Shown here one piece after another: positions 8,092 to 15,297 of a DNA stretch of 22,066 nucleotides. Source of the stretch: CAYMST01 sp964393115 (lineage in GTDB: Bacteria > Bacteroidota > Bacteroidia > Cytophagales > Cyclobacteriaceae); contig CAYMST010000056.1 of NCBI GenBank assembly GCA_964393115.1, positions 1 to 22,066 of the forward strand. The letters are read 5' to 3'. The position numbers were made by a program, and so were the translations under genes. Numbering within the stretch: the first letter of the stretch is position 1; every line of letters begins with the position of its first letter. The notes below the pieces were generated by a model that saw only the letters and a list, made by a program, of their open reading frames with translations, was not told the DNA's origin and searched no databases.

Positions 8092-9291
8092 TCAACTGTA
8101 CTTTAGCACCGGAAAGGATTCACCTTTTTTAAATCCAGAAAGGTCTTGGGGTAACTCAAGGAAAGCCTCTGATCCTGCAAGTCCTACAAAATCTCCAGAT
8201 CCATTCATAGATTCAGGTTTAGCATATAAAACTCCTTTTTCCATGTGAAGTGAGACCAATAAAAATCTTGTCAACGGAGGGTTGAATAAGACATCTTCTG
8301 TTAGCTGAGCAGTCATTTGGTTATCTTCACTTATTCCCAAGCTTCGTTTAATCCAAGGCATTACATACCTATAAAAACAAATAAATGTCGATACCGGGTT
8401 TCCCGGTAGTCCGAAAGCAAATTGATTGTTTTCATTTTTGGAAAAAAGAAACGGCTTCCCTGGTTTTTGTTTCACACGGTGAAACAGTTTGTTAAAACCT
8501 AAATCATTCAGTATTCCGGGTATATAATCCTTTTTACCTTTCGAAACCCCTCCAGAAAACAGCAATACATCATGGCTTTGCACGATATCTGTCAGCCGTT
8601 GAACAGACTTTTTGTGATCATCGGGAATATGAAAAATGTTAAAAGGAATTTTCAACTGTTCTAACGCTTCACTTAGTGAGTACACATTAGACATCCTGAT
8701 CTGGTAAGGCAAAGGGACATTTTCGACACTCACGAGTTCATTTCCCGAAGCTATTAAAGCCACCTTTGGCGGTTTGGATGTTCTGATCAAGTCTTTTCCC
8801 ACTGAGGCTAGCACTCCAATATGAGCACCACGAATAATTAGGTTCTCCGTCATCAGCAAAGCCCCCTCTGACGAATCCTTACCCTGATCGTGGACATTAC
8901 TTCCAATTTTGACATCTAGGTTAGCATGGATAGTTGCTACGCCATTTTTTATATCAACATCTTCATATCTTATGACGGTATTGAAGAATTTTGGTAATAC
9001 AGCACCCGTCATCACCTCAACACAGTCAGCATGAGTATAGTCATCAGTTGTCAACTCTTGATCTCCAGCATATTGAATCCCTACAACCCTATATGAAGAT
9101 TTCAAGCCACTAGAGTCTAGTGAGATCGCAATACCATCCATCATCACCCTGTCGAACGGTGGTTGGTCACGGTCTGAATAGATTTTTTCTTTTAGTACTC
9201 GGCATGCACTTTCTTGGAGTGCCACAATTTCTTCCTTAGTTCGAAAAAGATTGGCATTAAGTATTGCGTCGGCTTCCGAAACAGAGATCAT
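8092..9291 (-). CDS. moeA: Molybdopterin molybdenumtransferase MoeA
   Basis: MoeA inserts molybdate into adenylylated molybdopterin in the last common step of molybdenum cofactor synthesis. The 399-residue protein has the family N-terminus (MISVSEADAIL), the PPFDRVMMDG motif (44-53), the MoCF-binding (MogA-like) domain with SGGVSKGKKD (246-255), GKPFLF and PGNP (296-299), and the C-terminal beta-barrel domain IV. Length and order are standard. The start at 9291 is the only reasonable one, since the next Met lies inside the PPFDR motif. It diverges from moaC with 16 bp between start codons, so its promoter must overlap moaC coding sequence. I found no clear -7 element for it. Confidence 0.95.
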   Translation of the reverse strand: MISVSEADAILNANLFRTKEEIVALQESACRVLKEKIYSDRDQPPFDRVMMDGIAISLDSSGLKSSYRVVGIQYAGDQELTTDDYTHADCVEVMTGAVLPKFFNTVIRYEDVDIKNGVATIHANLDVKIGSNVHDQGKDSSEGALLMTENLIIRGAHIGVLASVGKDLIRTSKPPKVALIASGNELVSVENVPLPYQIRMSNVYSLSEALEQLKIPFNIFHIPDDHKKSVQRLTDIVQSHDVLLFSGGVSKGKKDYIPGILNDLGFNKLFHRVKQKPGKPFLFSKNENNQFAFGLPGNPVSTFICFYRYVMPWIKRSLGISEDNQMTAQLTEDVLFNPPLTRFLLVSLHMEKGVLYAKPESMNGSGDFVGLAGSEAFLELPQDLSGFKKGESFPVLKYS

Positions 9292-9295
9292 ATCC

Positions 9296-9303
9296 TATTT
9301 TTG
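9296..9303 (+). promoter_or_regulatory. -7 element directly upstream of moaC
   Basis: TATTTTTG is an exact TAnnTTTG match ending 4 nt before the moaC ATG (9308). Used as a -7 box, it would place transcription initiation at or within a base or two of the start codon, giving a nearly leaderless mRNA. No good -33 TTTG is seen at the usual distance. Confidence 0.35.
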
Positions 9304-9307
9304 AATA

Positions 9308-9796
9308 ATGAATAACAAGAATGAATTTAGCCATGTGGATTCCAATAACAATCCCACAATGGTTGATATAAGCCATAAAGATAGCACCATACGCGTTGCT
9401 AAAGCCTCTGGCAAAGTAATATTAGGAGGAAATATTATAGCCCAGCTTTCCAATGGCGAGATTCATACGAAAAAAGGAGCAGTGTTTTCCACTGCTATTA
9501 TTGCTGCAACAATGGCCGTTAAGAAAACAAGTGACCTCATTCCATTCTGTCACCCTCTAATGATCAACGGTTGCAAGGTTAATATAAACGTAGAAGGGGA
9601 CTGTGCTTACATCAACTGTGAAGTTAAAATTAGTGGTAAAACGGGTGTTGAAATGGAAGCGCTTACTGGCGTGACGGCTGCGGCGTTAACAATTTACGAT
9701 ATGTGTAAGGCTCTGTCGCATGAGATTAAGATCACCGATATAGAATTAATAAAGAAGACTGGCGGCAAAAGTGACTATGAAAAAGTAAGCAAATGA
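9308..9796 (+). CDS. moaC: Cyclic pyranopterin monophosphate synthase MoaC
   Basis: MoaC converts the MoaA product (3',8-cyclo-GTP) to cyclic pyranopterin monophosphate, the second step of molybdenum cofactor synthesis. The 162 residues include the N-terminal SHVDSNNNPTMVDIS stretch typical of the family, the IPFCHPL motif (C81, H82, P83), KTGVEMEALTGV (111-122) and the active-site Asp131/Lys134 pair (IYDMCK). The N-terminal match supports ATG 9308 over the internal Met at residue 18. Its TGA overlaps the ATG of the following MobA-like gene (ATGA, 9793-9796), so the two are translationally coupled. moaA, which supplies its substrate, is not in the window. Confidence 0.96.
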   Translation: MNNKNEFSHVDSNNNPTMVDISHKDSTIRVAKASGKVILGGNIIAQLSNGEIHTKKGAVFSTAIIAATMAVKKTSDLIPFCHPLMINGCKVNINVEGDCAYINCEVKISGKTGVEMEALTGVTAAALTIYDMCKALSHEIKITDIELIKKTGGKSDYEKVSK

Positions 9797-10899
9797 CGAA
9801 AAAGCGTCATAAACATATCAAGCCTGCTACCAAAGTAAATAGAGGAATCTATCACAATGAGGAGTTTCTAGTTTTAGGGTCTAATGATGAAAATATCAAA
9901 AAATGGATTGAGGCCATAGCTCCTCAAATTAGTCATCAGTTAAGTATTGGCTTTCTTGATATTTTTCAGGAAAACTCATTAAACACACGAACTGGTCAAG
10001 AAATTCATAGATCCCAGATTATCAATCACATCAAAATTAAGTCAATCGATGCGCTGGCTATTCAAATTCAGTTTGGACAAAACGACATATTATTTGTTAA
10101 CGGCAATCATTTTGAAACTAGTAGACAGATCTTATTGATAGACTCAGATCAAGATATCAATAAGTGGATTTCTAAAATCAATGATCCATTTTTAATCATA
10201 CTCATGGAGGAAACTAAAGCACTTACCGAACAATTGAGAGAGCATTTAGACGCTAATGACATTCCCGTGCTTCGTTGGCATGAGCATCAATTGGCCATCG
10301 AGCACATTATAGGGGCAGTTTCAAAACCTGAGCTATACGGGCTAGTGCTTGCAGGAGGAAAAAGTACTCGAATGAATCAAGACAAAGGGCTTATTGACTA
10401 TCACGGTATCAACCAACGCCAGTGGACCAAGGAGCTATTGGAAACAGTATGTGATAAAGTTTTTTATTCGATCCGACACGACCAAAAAGATCAATTTTCG
10501 GATTCTGTTATCACTGATAAGTTTATCGAATTAGGCCCATATGGAGCAATTTTAAGTGCATTTCAAACACATCCGAATAAGGCCTGGTTAGTTATGGCTT
10601 GTGATTTACCTCTAGTCAAAGAGACAAATATTCATACACTTATTGAAAATAGAGATACCGCTAAATTTGGAACTGCATATTTAAATCTTGAAACCAATTT
10701 CCCTGACCCACTAATGACTATTTGGGAACCAAAATCTTATCCCAAGTTACTTCAGTTACTTTCTTTAGGGTACAGCAGTCCACAAAAAGCACTCATGAAT
10801 AGCGACATTAAACTCGTCAAAGCTCAAAATACGGAATTCCTGAAAAATGTAAACACGCCAAAAGAATATGAAGAGGTGAAAAAATCAATTGCCAAATAG
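9793..10899 (+). CDS. Bipartite MobA-like molybdenum cofactor guanylyltransferase with N-terminal extra domain
   Basis: The C-terminal half (about residues 181-368) is a MobA/CobY-type nucleotidyltransferase: LVLAGGKSTRM (184-194) with Lys198 is the nucleotide-binding signature, GPYGA (248-252) and ACDLPL (269-274) complete the core. MobA attaches GMP to Mo-molybdopterin to make the bis-MGD cofactor. The N-terminal 180 residues are not part of normal MobA (about 190-200 aa). They resemble a degenerate MobB-like P-loop fold, with LVLGSNDENIKKW (26-38) where a Walker A would lie but lacking GxxGK(T/S), and a conserved-looking VNGNHF segment (102-107). I recall similar bipartite proteins in other Cytophagales, so it is probably a lineage-specific architecture. 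It overlaps moaC by 4 nt. The guanylyltransferase role is likely; the role of the N-terminal domain is unknown. Confidence 0.85.
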   Translation: MTKKRHKHIKPATKVNRGIYHNEEFLVLGSNDENIKKWIEAIAPQISHQLSIGFLDIFQENSLNTRTGQEIHRSQIINHIKIKSIDALAIQIQFGQNDILFVNGNHFETSRQILLIDSDQDINKWISKINDPFLIILMEETKALTEQLREHLDANDIPVLRWHEHQLAIEHIIGAVSKPELYGLVLAGGKSTRMNQDKGLIDYHGINQRQWTKELLETVCDKVFYSIRHDQKDQFSDSVITDKFIELGPYGAILSAFQTHPNKAWLVMACDLPLVKETNIHTLIENRDTAKFGTAYLNLETNFPDPLMTIWEPKSYPKLLQLLSLGYSSPQKALMNSDIKLVKAQNTEFLKNVNTPKEYEEVKKSIAK

Positions 10900-10922
10900 T
10901 CAAAATAAAACACCCACAAACT

Positions 10923-11336
10923 TTATGGATGTGCGTTCACCCAAACTTCTCCGTCTTCAAAGTATTCTCTTTTCCATATAGGAACCGTTTGTTTTATCGT
11001 GTCGATAATATATTCACAAGCTTGAAAAGAGGCCTTGCGATGTGCTGACGATACGGCAATAAGCACAGCCATATCACCAATTTTAAGTTCTCCTTTTCGG
11101 TGTGTTACAGCCACTTTATGAATATCGAAAGTAGACTTTGCTTTATTTACAATGATCTCCAACTCCTTGATAACCATTTTATCATACGATTCATAATATA
11201 GCTTATCAACAGACTTTCCACTGGTATGATTCCGGACCGTTCCTATAAAAAGATTTACCGCCCCTGATTTTTCAGAATCTACAGCGTCAAGAACCGATTG
11301 TACTTCTAATTTCTCGTTCGTTATTTCTATCATCAT
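10923..11336 (-). CDS. moaE: Molybdopterin synthase catalytic subunit MoaE
   Basis: MoaE, with MoaD, inserts the dithiolene sulfurs into cyclic pyranopterin monophosphate to form molybdopterin. Key residues are visible: Arg35 (GTVRNH), Lys115 and Lys122 (IKQTVPIWKREYF), with the same mutual spacing as Arg39/Lys119/Lys126 of E. coli MoaE, and the HRKG motif (79-82). I chose ATG 11336 (137 aa), one nt after the moaD stop; ATG 11333 and an overlapping GTG at 11345 are alternatives. It follows moaD directly and converges on the MobA-like gene with a gap of only 23 bp. Confidence 0.95.
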   Translation of the reverse strand: MMIEITNEKLEVQSVLDAVDSEKSGAVNLFIGTVRNHTSGKSVDKLYYESYDKMVIKELEIIVNKAKSTFDIHKVAVTHRKGELKIGDMAVLIAVSSAHRKASFQACEYIIDTIKQTVPIWKREYFEDGEVWVNAHP

Positions 11337-11337
11337 G

Positions 11338-11580
11338 TCAACCACCAGCTACTGGGGGAATTAAAACTACCTCATCGTTTTCTCCGATGACTTCATCACC
11401 GTTGGCATATGAAGCATTTAAGGCTACCACCAGCGATTTTAATTTGCTCAAACCTGGATAACGATCTTTGACCAGTCCCAACAATTCATCGACACTGGTG
11501 TCATTTTCAATAGCTATTTCAATTGTATCAGATCCAACGAGATCTCTAACAACTCCAAACGCCAAAATGCTAACATTCAT
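11338..11580 (-). CDS. moaD: Molybdopterin synthase sulfur carrier subunit MoaD
   Basis: MoaD is a ubiquitin-fold sulfur carrier whose C-terminal Gly-Gly is thiocarboxylated and donates sulfur in MoaE. The 80-residue protein has the expected length, an internal NASYANGDEVIGENDEV segment and the essential C-terminal end VAGG. It lies immediately upstream of moaE, the usual order. MoeB, the enzyme that adenylylates it, is not in the window. A possible promoter lies at 11603-11635. Confidence 0.95.
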   Translation of the reverse strand: MNVSILAFGVVRDLVGSDTIEIAIENDTSVDELLGLVKDRYPGLSKLKSLVVALNASYANGDEVIGENDEVVLIPPVAGG

Positions 11581-11602
11581 GAGCGACTGATATTTTTTTA
11601 AA

Positions 11603-11635
11603 CAAAAGCTCGTATATTAGATACGTATTATCAAA
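11603..11635 (-). promoter_or_regulatory. Possible promoter of moaDE
   Basis: On the minus strand TTTG (11635-11632) is followed after 21 nt by AGCTTTTG (11610-11603), which matches six of eight positions of the ANNOTATED TAnnTTTG pattern only in its TTTG half and spacing. It ends 22 nt before the moaD ATG. Confidence 0.25.
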
Positions 11636-11653
11636 ATGTTAAGAAATTTGCAT

Positions 11654-11731
11654 TTGACTAGAAATGTAATTTCCAGTCAATACAAAAATAGACAAAATAT
11701 ATAGGGGGTTTATACTAGCCCACTGTCTATT
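11654..11731. other. Two adjacent stem-loops between moaD and the downstream small gene
   Basis: The first stem pairs TTGACTAGAAA (11654-11664) with TTTCCAGTCAA (11670-11680), one mismatch, 5-nt loop. The second pairs AATAGAC (11687-11693) with GTCTATT (11725-11731) and has an inner GGG/CCC pairing. They lie between the divergent starts of moaD and the gene at 11815. A leader RNA structure, cruciform or paired operator are all possible; no known riboswitch class was recognised. Confidence 0.4.
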
Positions 11732-11760
11732 AGTCATCTATTTACAAACTATCGCTCAAT

Positions 11761-11773
11761 CAGGTACTACCTG
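11761..11773. promoter_or_regulatory. Palindrome CAGGTA-C-TACCTG, possible operator
   Basis: Two perfect 6-bp arms surround one central base. It lies immediately before a TTTTG (11774-11778) that could be a -33 element and 41 nt before the ATG at 11815. The position suits a regulator site, but no regulator is known. Confidence 0.4.
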
Positions 11774-11814
11774 TTTTGAGGAATTATATTAATGTTTTAC
11801 TAAAATTATTGATC

Positions 11815-12198
11815 ATGAAGCTACGAATCAATGGGAATTCGATAAGGCTCAGACTCTCACAAAAAGAAGTTCAATCATTCAAAGACGCGGGAAGCTTTAG
11901 CGAGACTATAGACTTTGGATATAGTGCGCTCACCTATACCCTCAAAAACCGTCAAGATATAGAAGAAGTAAGCGCTGTATTTGAGAATGACGTTATTACT
12001 ATCGAAGTACCTCAAAAAATTGCCGTTGAATGGACCGAAACTGAAATGGTTGGGTTCAATAATGATAAAATAATTGAGGACTGTTCAGAAGGCCTGAAAA
12101 TACTTGTTGAAAAAGACTTTCAGTGTCTACATAAGAGACCTGGGGAAAACGAAACCGATATGTTTCCAAATCCAATGAGTGAGGTAAAAAATCCTTGA
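11815..12198 (+). CDS. Small conserved Bacteroidota protein near molybdenum cofactor genes (DUF7009-like)
   Basis: The 127-residue product begins MKLRINGNSIRLRLSQKEV and ends in an acidic tail with a Pro-rich FPNPMSE. From memory it resembles the DUF7009 family, which is confined mainly to Bacteroidota and has no known function. It is predicted soluble, rich in beta strands in the first 80 residues (SIRLRLS, TYTLKN, VITIEVP). ATG 11815 is preferred over the upstream in-frame codon near 11776, because the family N-terminus starts at MKLRI. It points away from moaD across a gap full of inverted repeats. A link to molybdenum metabolism is suggested only by position. Confidence 0.75.
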   Translation: MKLRINGNSIRLRLSQKEVQSFKDAGSFSETIDFGYSALTYTLKNRQDIEEVSAVFENDVITIEVPQKIAVEWTETEMVGFNNDKIIEDCSEGLKILVEKDFQCLHKRPGENETDMFPNPMSEVKNP

Positions 12199-12203
12199 CA
12201 CCC

Positions 12204-12243
12204 ATAAGCCATCGAAATCTCTTGTATAAACTCGGTGGCTTAT
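12204..12243 (+). terminator. Terminator-like hairpin after the small conserved gene
   Basis: ATAAGCCATCGA (12204-12215) pairs with TCGGTGGCTTAT (12232-12243), 12 bp with one G-U, loop of 16 nt. It starts 5 nt after the stop codon but is not followed by a T-tract, so it may stabilise the 3' end rather than terminate intrinsically. Confidence 0.4.
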
Positions 12244-12641
12244 TCATCCCTTCTATCTATACTTCTTACAGCACTTATATCTCCTTCTCTGCACTGACCT
12301 TATATATCTAAACAGCTCACTGATATAGCTGTAATTAATGGGAGTACTTTGCTGCTTCAGGTCCTTACAGTTTTTCCTTTAGATCCTTTTGGCTTCAATT
12401 TAGAACTCTAGACGGCAAAAGCCTATCCAAATTTATTTCAGGCATAACTCTTGAACATTACACATTACTAAACCAACAAGGTCTATAATTGACAATTCTT
12501 TAATCAACGGTTTATCGAAACCGAGCAACTTATTTCTTTTTTGGCGTTAAATAATAGTACATTTAATCCTGTTCGGGCCGATAGGAACGAAGCTTAAAAA
12601 TAATCGCCGCTGGCGTATTGGTACTTATACCTAATCAAGCT
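12244..12641. other. 398-bp gene-free stretch
   Basis: No convincing coding frame, RNA gene or strong hairpin was seen on either strand. TACATTTA at 12558-12565 is a near match to the -7 pattern, but no TTTG lies at the right spacing. It presumably includes the promoter of the gene at 12642. Confidence 0.4.
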
Positions 12642-13232
12642 ATGCAAGATATAGACGCTATAAGAATGATGAACCCAGTATTGGGTCAGTTATTCAAAAA
12701 ACTTTACGGACAAAAGACCTTTTCGGAAGTATCAGAAGAAGCACATGATCTTTGGAGTCTGAAGAAGCATTACTTGAAAATCATGAAAAGTATGCGTTAT
12801 GCTGTTGAAGAAACAATTTATTCAACGGATAAAACTCACTCTCGAAAGATAGAACAGGTTCTATGCGATTACGAAAGCCTCTTGAAAAAATGCAGAATGC
12901 ATCATGAGGTTGATCAAGTCATGATCGCCTTTCAAACAGAGTTGTTTTTTAAGCTATTGGGAGACTTCACCGAAAGGAGTAGTGAAAACGATGTGGTGAA
13001 TAGTCAGGACAAATGGCGACTCAATCATTATCGACAAATCCAATTTGTACAGACTAAGGAACAAAAAAGAAATATTATTTTCTCCGTAATTCAAGAAAAA
13101 TACCGAGACAGATTTGATGATTGGGAGAACTTTATAATCGATATTTATTTACAAAAGTGTAATAAGGATCCTGACCGCTTTATCGATTGGTTAGCGGAAA
13201 ACCATCCCGATATATATACCAGTATCTTCTAA
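12642..13232 (+). CDS. Soluble protein of unknown family
   Basis: The 196-residue product has no signal peptide or membrane segment, is highly charged and looks almost all alpha-helical (for example SEEAHDLWSLKKHYLKIM and KEQKRNIIFSVIQEKY). I do not recognise it. ATG 12642 is the first ATG in the frame; an upstream TTG at 12618 and an ATG at 12666 (MMNPVLGQLF) are alternatives. The C-terminus (DRFIDWLAENHPDIY) looks like a compact helical end, suggesting an intact protein. It converges on the Nudix gene with a 26-bp gap and no obvious terminator. Confidence 0.65.
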   Translation: MQDIDAIRMMNPVLGQLFKKLYGQKTFSEVSEEAHDLWSLKKHYLKIMKSMRYAVEETIYSTDKTHSRKIEQVLCDYESLLKKCRMHHEVDQVMIAFQTELFFKLLGDFTERSSENDVVNSQDKWRLNHYRQIQFVQTKEQKRNIIFSVIQEKYRDRFDDWENFIIDIYLQKCNKDPDRFIDWLAENHPDIYTSIF

Positions 13233-13258
13233 AGGAAAAGAATCAAGCACTCTTCCAA

Positions 13259-13876
13259 TCAATCAACAGGAGCATATTTGTTTTGCTTATAGATTGAAAA
13301 AGCTTCTTTTATTTGATATGTAGTATTTCGGTCTACTGATAGCGGCGGCAACGCATCGACATCAAAAAATTTAGCGTCCAAAGTTTCATAGTTCGCCTTA
13401 AAGCTACCTCCGACTAACTCGCAGGCAATAAATATTTTGTAAACATAATACGGTTGTGCTGGATGTTCATGACACTTTTTATCCCAAACAGCCAACAGTC
13501 TTATTGGCTTAACCTCTACACCAGCTTCCTCAAACGACTCTTTAACTGCAATTTCATTTGGTGTATAGCCAACATCTGCCCACCCCCCTGGCAAAGACCA
13601 CTTCCCGTCTACTTCTTCTTTGACCATGAGCACTTGATTTTCTTGCACTATTAACGCTCTCACATCCACCATGGGGGTAACATAAACTTTCTTAGGAGGA
13701 AAAAAATCACGAACTACCTCCAGTGGTTTATCACCTATTTCCTGTAATAACTCAAAAGCGATTTGCTCCAACTCGGTATAGCGATCCTTGTCGTAACTTG
13801 ATTCGGTGTAGGCTAATCCAATTTGAGCAAGTGACAATACTCTTTTTATCTTGGTTATGGTATCCATACTCATCAT
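13259..13876 (-). CDS. Nudix hydrolase with N-terminal helical domain
   Basis: A Nudix hydrolase of 205 residues. The N-terminal 60 residues form the helical extension found in one Nudix subgroup (ending DKPLEVVRDFFPPKKVYVTP), followed by the Nudix fold. The Nudix box (98-120, starting GWADVGYTPNEIAVKE) is slightly variant: the first conserved Glu is Tyr and the Arg before the core Glu is Lys, giving KESFEEAGV, which keeps the metal-binding glutamates. Members of this subgroup hydrolyse nucleoside-diphosphate sugars such as ADP-ribose; the substrate here is inference. ATGs at 13876, 13873 and 13867 are all possible starts. Confidence 0.88.
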   Translation of the reverse strand: MMSMDTITKIKRVLSLAQIGLAYTESSYDKDRYTELEQIAFELLQEIGDKPLEVVRDFFPPKKVYVTPMVDVRALIVQENQVLMVKEEVDGKWSLPGGWADVGYTPNEIAVKESFEEAGVEVKPIRLLAVWDKKCHEHPAQPYYVYKIFIACELVGGSFKANYETLDAKFFDVDALPPLSVDRNTTYQIKEAFSIYKQNKYAPVD

Positions 13877-14346
13877 GAAAGCATAGTTACAAAAATTCTC
13901 ATCAAACCGATTTTGTATCCCACGTTTATATTTACTTAATGTTCGAAACTCTTGATTTCAGTATAGAATTGACAATCATAGGGCGATACCCTCAAGCAAA
14001 TTAAACTTTGTACCGAATACACTTGTCAAGTTTATGCATCTTATCATTAAAAATCATCAAGTGAAACATCCAATGCATGACTCAAATGACCTACACCATA
14101 ATCAGATAGTTTTCTAACATCCAAAAAGTCACATTCCATTACAGAATTTGACCTACCTGATCGAGTACTGTCATCTGACATTGAGATGAGAACGCGATGG
14201 CTAAGACCAACATCGCCGATACTCTAAATAAAGAGACCTATCTTTCTCATGAGCGCGAATAAACCTCAAAAAATACTGTGAATACTATTAAAACAGTTAG
14301 GTTCAACGGCCATCTTAGATCGACAAGAAAGTAATCCATGAATCAC

Positions 14347-14378
14347 TGCATAGGAGATAGCAGAGTAAAACCTATGCA
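14347..14378. repeat. 8-bp inverted repeat with 16-nt loop
   Basis: TGCATAGG and CCTATGCA are exact reverse complements separated by 16 nt. No T-tract follows. Function unknown. Confidence 0.35.
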
Positions 14379-14780
14379 TGATTGCACCGGTCAGTTATGC
14401 ACGGGGCATGGACTGCGGAATAAACGCTCTACCAATAAAACCCCGCATATGGACCATTCCTAATACCCTGTATCAAGTTCATATTTGGATAAATCTCCCT
14501 GTGTATATTCAAAAAAAACTCCTTCTCATGGCGTTTAACACACCTAAAAAGCCCATTTTATCCGTAATAACCACGGATACCTCCAATATTTGGATTATTT
14601 ACACGAAAAGGTAAAACACAATATAAAGATAAGGCGTTACAGAAATGAAGTATATGTTCTACGTCACACAAGAACGATTTACACTTAATCGCAGAATTTT
14701 AGAAAAGGTAAATTTCATTTTTGTGTAGGGCACATTTGCTTCCAAAAAACCATATTCTCGTCGAAATTTGATGAGTAGAT

Positions 14781-14813
14781 ATTGTAAATTAATCACGGCA
14801 AATTTTATATTTG
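14781..14813 (+). promoter_or_regulatory. Bacteroidota-type promoter of the SiaC-family gene
   Basis: ATTG at 14781-14784 is separated by 21 nt from TATATTTG at 14806-14813, an exact TAnnTTTG match. Transcription would start near 14819, about 15 nt before ATG 14834. An in-frame ATG at 14771 would lie upstream of this promoter, so 14834 is preferred. Confidence 0.6.
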
Positions 14814-14833
14814 ATATACAATTCTATGAGTGT

Positions 14834-15223
14834 ATGAAAGATTTACTAGACCTATTAATCGAGAAAAAGAAAAACACCCCTAAGATTGAGTTCTCTGTTG
14901 GAAAAAGCACCCTAGAGCTGGAAGGAAGATCCAATACAGAAAACCCTTATGACTTTTATGCGCCAGTATTCAAGTTGATGGAAGAAATTATTGCAGTCAA
15001 ACCTGAAGAATTTAATTTGATTATTAACATCAACTATATGAACACGAGTTCTTCGAAATGCATATTTAGATTAATAAAAAAGGCATCCGAAGCTAAGGAA
15101 GTGGGAATCAAGGTACGTGCAGTATGGTATTACGAAGAAGAAGACGATGAATCAGCCGATATGGCCGAAGAGTTTTCTGACCTTACTGACCTTGGCATGG
15201 AAATTAAGGAGTTGGTACAATAA
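14834..15223 (+). CDS. SiaC-family regulatory phosphoprotein (DUF1987)
   Basis: The 129-residue product matches the DUF1987/SiaC family: LELEGRSNTENPYDFYAPV (27-45), the NYMNTSSSK motif (67-75) and VWYYEEEDDES near residue 100. In Pseudomonas aeruginosa, SiaC is phosphorylated on the Thr of this NTSSS motif by the SiaB kinase, dephosphorylated by the SiaA phosphatase, and in one state activates the diguanylate cyclase SiaD. Here the equivalent residue is Thr71. No kinase, phosphatase or cyclase gene lies nearby, so its partners must be elsewhere. The start at 14834 is set by the promoter at 14781-14813 and by normal family length. Transcription probably ends at the hairpin at 15251-15289. Confidence 0.88.
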   Translation: MKDLLDLLIEKKKNTPKIEFSVGKSTLELEGRSNTENPYDFYAPVFKLMEEIIAVKPEEFNLIININYMNTSSSKCIFRLIKKASEAKEVGIKVRAVWYYEEEDDESADMAEEFSDLTDLGMEIKELVQ

Positions 15224-15250
15224 AATTTTCTTTCGGGGATAAAAAACATC

Positions 15251-15289
15251 AAGTCCTAAACCTTTCTTAATTAGAAGGGTTTAGGACTT
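15251..15289. terminator. Bidirectional terminator between siaC-like gene and trhO
   Basis: A near-perfect 17-bp stem (15251-15267 with 15273-15289, one G-U) has a 5-nt loop TAATT. A6 lies on the left (15241-15246), giving a T6 tail in the leftward direction after a 4-nt gap. It sits between two converging genes. Confidence 0.85.
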
Positions 15290-15297
15290 ATATCTAC

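Larger units (their letters stand above)
13877..14833. other. 957-bp gene-poor gap
   Basis: No recognisable gene lies here. A plus-strand frame at 14378-14614 and a minus-strand frame ending at 14047 (44 codons from an ATG at 14181, open further back to a TAG) have no family resemblance I can see, and frames of this size are expected by chance. An inverted repeat (TGCATAGG 14347-14354 with CCTATGCA 14371-14378) is present. The right end carries the siaC promoter. The gap may hold decayed genes or untranslated RNA. Confidence 0.4.

Noticed and set aside
11581..11814. Known molybdenum cofactor riboswitch
   Set aside because: The stems do not match the conserved core of that class as I know it, and the class is not expected in Bacteroidota.
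14047..14181. 44-codon minus-strand frame in the large gap
   Set aside because: The residue pattern looks protein-like, but it is short, has no recognisable domain, and an in-frame stop lies close upstream; reported only as part of the gap.
14378..14614. 78-codon plus-strand frame in the large gap
   Set aside because: No family resemblance, irregular composition (many Ile, Trp, Pro), and frames of this size are expected by chance in nearly 1 kb of non-coding DNA.
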